Below are positions 61,686-64,000 of a stretch of DNA of 64,000 nt, in pieces. The notes beneath the pieces were generated by a model. The model was not told the origin of the DNA. It was given only the letters and a program-made list of their open reading frames with translations, and did not search any database. The stretch is from assembly GCA_009733775.1 (NCBI GenBank), contig WOGZ01000028.1, positions 148,103 to 212,102 of the forward strand, written 5' to 3'. Made by a program: the position numbers and the translations under genes. The first letter of the stretch is position 1; each line of letters opens with the position of its first letter. The stretch comes from Alectoria sarmentosa (Eukaryota; Ascomycota; Lecanoromycetes; Lecanorales; Parmeliaceae).

Positions 61686-61854
61686 TATTATGATTATTGT
61701 TATTAACTTATAAAAGTCTTTTATAGACGCTTTTGCTGAGAAGAAATTAAAGAGCTTAAATTATTTTAATATTAACTTCTTCGTCTTCTCACAAATACGA
61801 ATTTCTAGATAATAGAAATTTATCTTCTTTTCACATTATAATTGAATTATAACA
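61686..61854 (+). repeat. Gypsy C 3' LTR
   Basis: 169 bp. It begins TATTATGATT (TG changed to TA) and ends AATTATAACA, followed by ATAAG. Confidence 0.9.
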
Positions 61855-63582
61855 ATAAGCTTTTCTTTAATTTATCGTTAAATTTAATAAACGAATAAAA
61901 AGTCTTTATTATTTGCAATATAATTATATATGAGTGATTTAAATATTCGAGTCTTTTTAATTATAAATACGAGTATTAAAGTCTTTTACTCAAATTTAAT
62001 ATATATATAATAATTTAAACTTTTAATATTCGCATATACTTTTTCAATTCATATATATAATTTTTTAATATATATACGTAACTCTTTATTTCGAATATTT
62101 TTATTAACGCATTAAACACTTAATAGAAATTTAAAACTTCAACGCTTTAATATAAAAACTTAATTCGATATTTTATAATTGTATTTGAAAGAAAATGCAA
62201 TGTTTATATTAAAAAAATAATTAATTTTCAACCTTTTTTGATTTATTGTTATATTAATTATATTTTTTTTATTATATAAAAAATTGCTTCAAAAAAGTTT
62301 TAAGAAAATAATTAATTTATTTTTATATCGCATTTTATTTCATTATTATATTTTAATAATTCGGTAATATAAAATTGAATGTTCGATGAAATGAAATTAA
62401 ATATCTTAAATGAAAAAATGTTTTAAATTTTAAATCTTAGTTTTAAACTATTTATTTAATTATTAACGTCGAAAAATTTATTGATTTTATTAATTTATCT
62501 TGTTTAACTTTAAAGAATTACGTATATATATATAAAAAGATTATATATATATATATATTAAAAAATTACGTGCGAGTATTAAAAGTTATAATTTATATTA
62601 ATAATATAAAAAAACAAAAATTATAAAAAGTAATTATAAAGAGCGATATTATAAAAAAAATACGTATTTGTTAAAACGTTAAATTTAATCGAAATTAACG
62701 TAAGTATAACGTAAAAATAAAAATATAACGTATATTAATATAATATAAATAAAAAAGAAATTATAATAATTAATATAATTGAATTTTTTTCTGCGATTTT
62801 AATAATTAATATAATTGATATTTTTAATATTTTTAATATTTTTAATTTTATTATTAAAAGAAATAAAATTTCATTTTCGTTTATAATTATTTATTAAATT
62901 TATAATATAAAATAAACATTTAAATACATTACGCATAAATTATTTACTTTTTATTTACTTTTATTTATTTTAATTTTATTATTATTTTGTTATAAACGAA
63001 CGATAATTTCGTATTAATTTTTATATATATTTATATTTAAAAAAATGAGAATAGTAAATAAAAAATATTATATAAAATATTTAATTTCATAATAATAATG
63101 TTTTAAAATATAAAAATAATTTAAATTATATAAATCGTTAATTTTATTAATAAAAACATTTATTATTATATAATTAAGCTTTATATTTATATATAAGTTT
63201 CTTTTATTAATAAACTTTTATTTATCATAATTATATATTTTATTTTAATATAATCTTAATTTTGTATTATTATAAAATTATATATTTATTTAAATTCAAA
63301 CTTTTTTAATAAAGTTTTTCATTTTTATATAATTATAATACTAAAAATTTAATTAATTATTTAATTAATTAACGTATATTCTTTTAATTAAAACATTATT
63401 AATAATTATATTATATTAAAATAAAATTATATTTAAATAATTCGATTGATAATTGAATTAATTTAATAATAAGTTTAAATTTTATTTATTTTATATTTAT
63501 AAAAATTCTTTTATGCGACGATTATTTATTTTTAATTATAAAATTAAATTATATATATATTATATTACGAAACTTCGAAAAG

Positions 63583-63639
63583 TTATTAAATTATTAAATT
63601 ATTAAATTATTAAATTATTAAATTATTAAATTATTAAAT
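63583..63639. repeat. (TTATTAAA)n, seven copies
   Basis: An 8-bp unit TTATTAAA repeated without interruption about seven times. Confidence 0.92.
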
Positions 63640-63946
63640 AAAATAAAATTAATACAATTTTAACGTATAAAAATATTCGTTTTAAATATATATAAATAAT
63701 ATTATTTGAATTTTAAATATATTATGTTTTATATTAACTTAATTATTAATATTATTATAATATTTATAATAAATAAATTTACGTTATATATTATTAATAT
63801 ATTAAATATTAAAAGTTTATTTTATAAAATAACTATAATATATAAACTTATAATATAATTTAATTTAATAAACTTTAATAATTAAATTTACATTTAATTA
63901 ATATATTATTAATACAATTTCGATAAATTAATTATGCGTAATTTAG

Positions 63947-63948
63947 TA

Positions 63949-64000
<52 letters not shown>
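63947..64000. repeat. (TAA)n microsatellite, runs off the window
   Basis: At least seventeen trinucleotide units up to the last base; the true end lies outside the window. Confidence 0.95.

Larger units (their letters stand above)
43771..61854 (+). mobile_element. Ty3/gypsy chromovirus C, split by nested element D
   Basis: The 169-bp LTRs are at 43771-43939 and 61686-61854. Both contain CGCTTTTGCTGAGAAGAAAT and CTTCTTCGTCTTCTCACAAA. The flanking pentamers are GTAAG and ATAAG, one transition apart. Removing D (10,941 bp plus 5 bp target duplication) leaves an element of 7,138 bp, a normal gypsy length. Gag pieces are at 44,636-44,854 and 46,005-46,223, a protease-region piece at 46,485-46,730, and a reverse transcriptase at about 47,340-47,760 with F-I-Y-Y at 47,714-47,725. 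Beyond D come the integrase (60,250-61,200) and a chromodomain (about 61,220-61,365). The right LTR begins TA instead of TG. It cannot be functional. Confidence 0.9.
61860..64000. other. Ultra-AT tract with microsatellites at the window end
   Basis: From about 62,200 the sequence is almost pure A/T with few CG dinucleotides, like 24,730-25,537 and 42,720-43,700. No gene was recognised. It contains (AT)n runs near 62,520-62,560 and the repeats listed separately. Confidence 0.65.

Overview
The window looks like a filamentous ascomycete (Pezizomycotina) chromosome with a strongly compartmentalised genome. A gene island of balanced base composition (about 25,540-35,210) with short introns (51-128 nt, GT-AG, CTGAC-like branch sites) sits inside very AT-rich DNA. 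The AT-rich DNA is made mostly of transposable elements destroyed by C-to-T and G-to-A transitions, the pattern of repeat-induced point mutation (RIP): Gln codons have become TAA, Trp codons TGA, and reverse-transcriptase Asp residues Asn. The species cannot be fixed from the sequence.

Left AT-rich block (1-25,537). A LINE (non-LTR retrotransposon) relic fills about 1,620-8,095 on the + strand: zinc-knuckle ORF1, endonuclease, reverse transcriptase, acidic tail. A complete Ty1/copia element follows at 9,792-17,388 (135-bp LTRs, perfect target duplication ACCTT). Next come a repeat-rich stretch, a truncated Ty3/gypsy relic on the - strand (about 18,660-23,300), a degenerate tandem array (23,745-24,535) and an ultra-AT tract ending in an (AAT)n microsatellite at the island border.

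Gene island. Five genes: a calcineurin-like metallophosphoesterase (-), an anoctamin/Ist2-like protein (+), the splicing factor Bud13 (-), an alkyltransferase-like DNA-repair protein Atl1 (+), and an unrecognised charged 175-residue protein (+). The first four form two head-to-head pairs with 277-bp and 175-bp shared promoters. The exon structures given were worked out by hand from splice signals and reading-frame continuity. A 485-bp inverted-repeat element (MITE-like, TA target) closes the island.

Right AT-rich block (35,207-64,000). Three Ty3/gypsy elements have recognisable LTR pairs and target duplications: B (35,212-42,624, +, GTATC), C (43,771-61,854, +, GTAAG/ATAAG) and D (48,868-59,808, -, GATTT). 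D is nested inside C. All three carry chromodomain relics at the integrase end, so they are chromoviruses. B also has an AT-hook-like tail. D has about 3.2 kb of extra sequence downstream of pol, with remnants of a further reading frame. The window ends in another ultra-AT tract with an (AAT)n run, similar to the tract that precedes the island.

I found no rRNA or tRNA gene, no CRISPR array and no intact transposon gene. The best candidates for something undescribed are the post-pol region of D, the AT-hook extension in B, and the MITE-like element.
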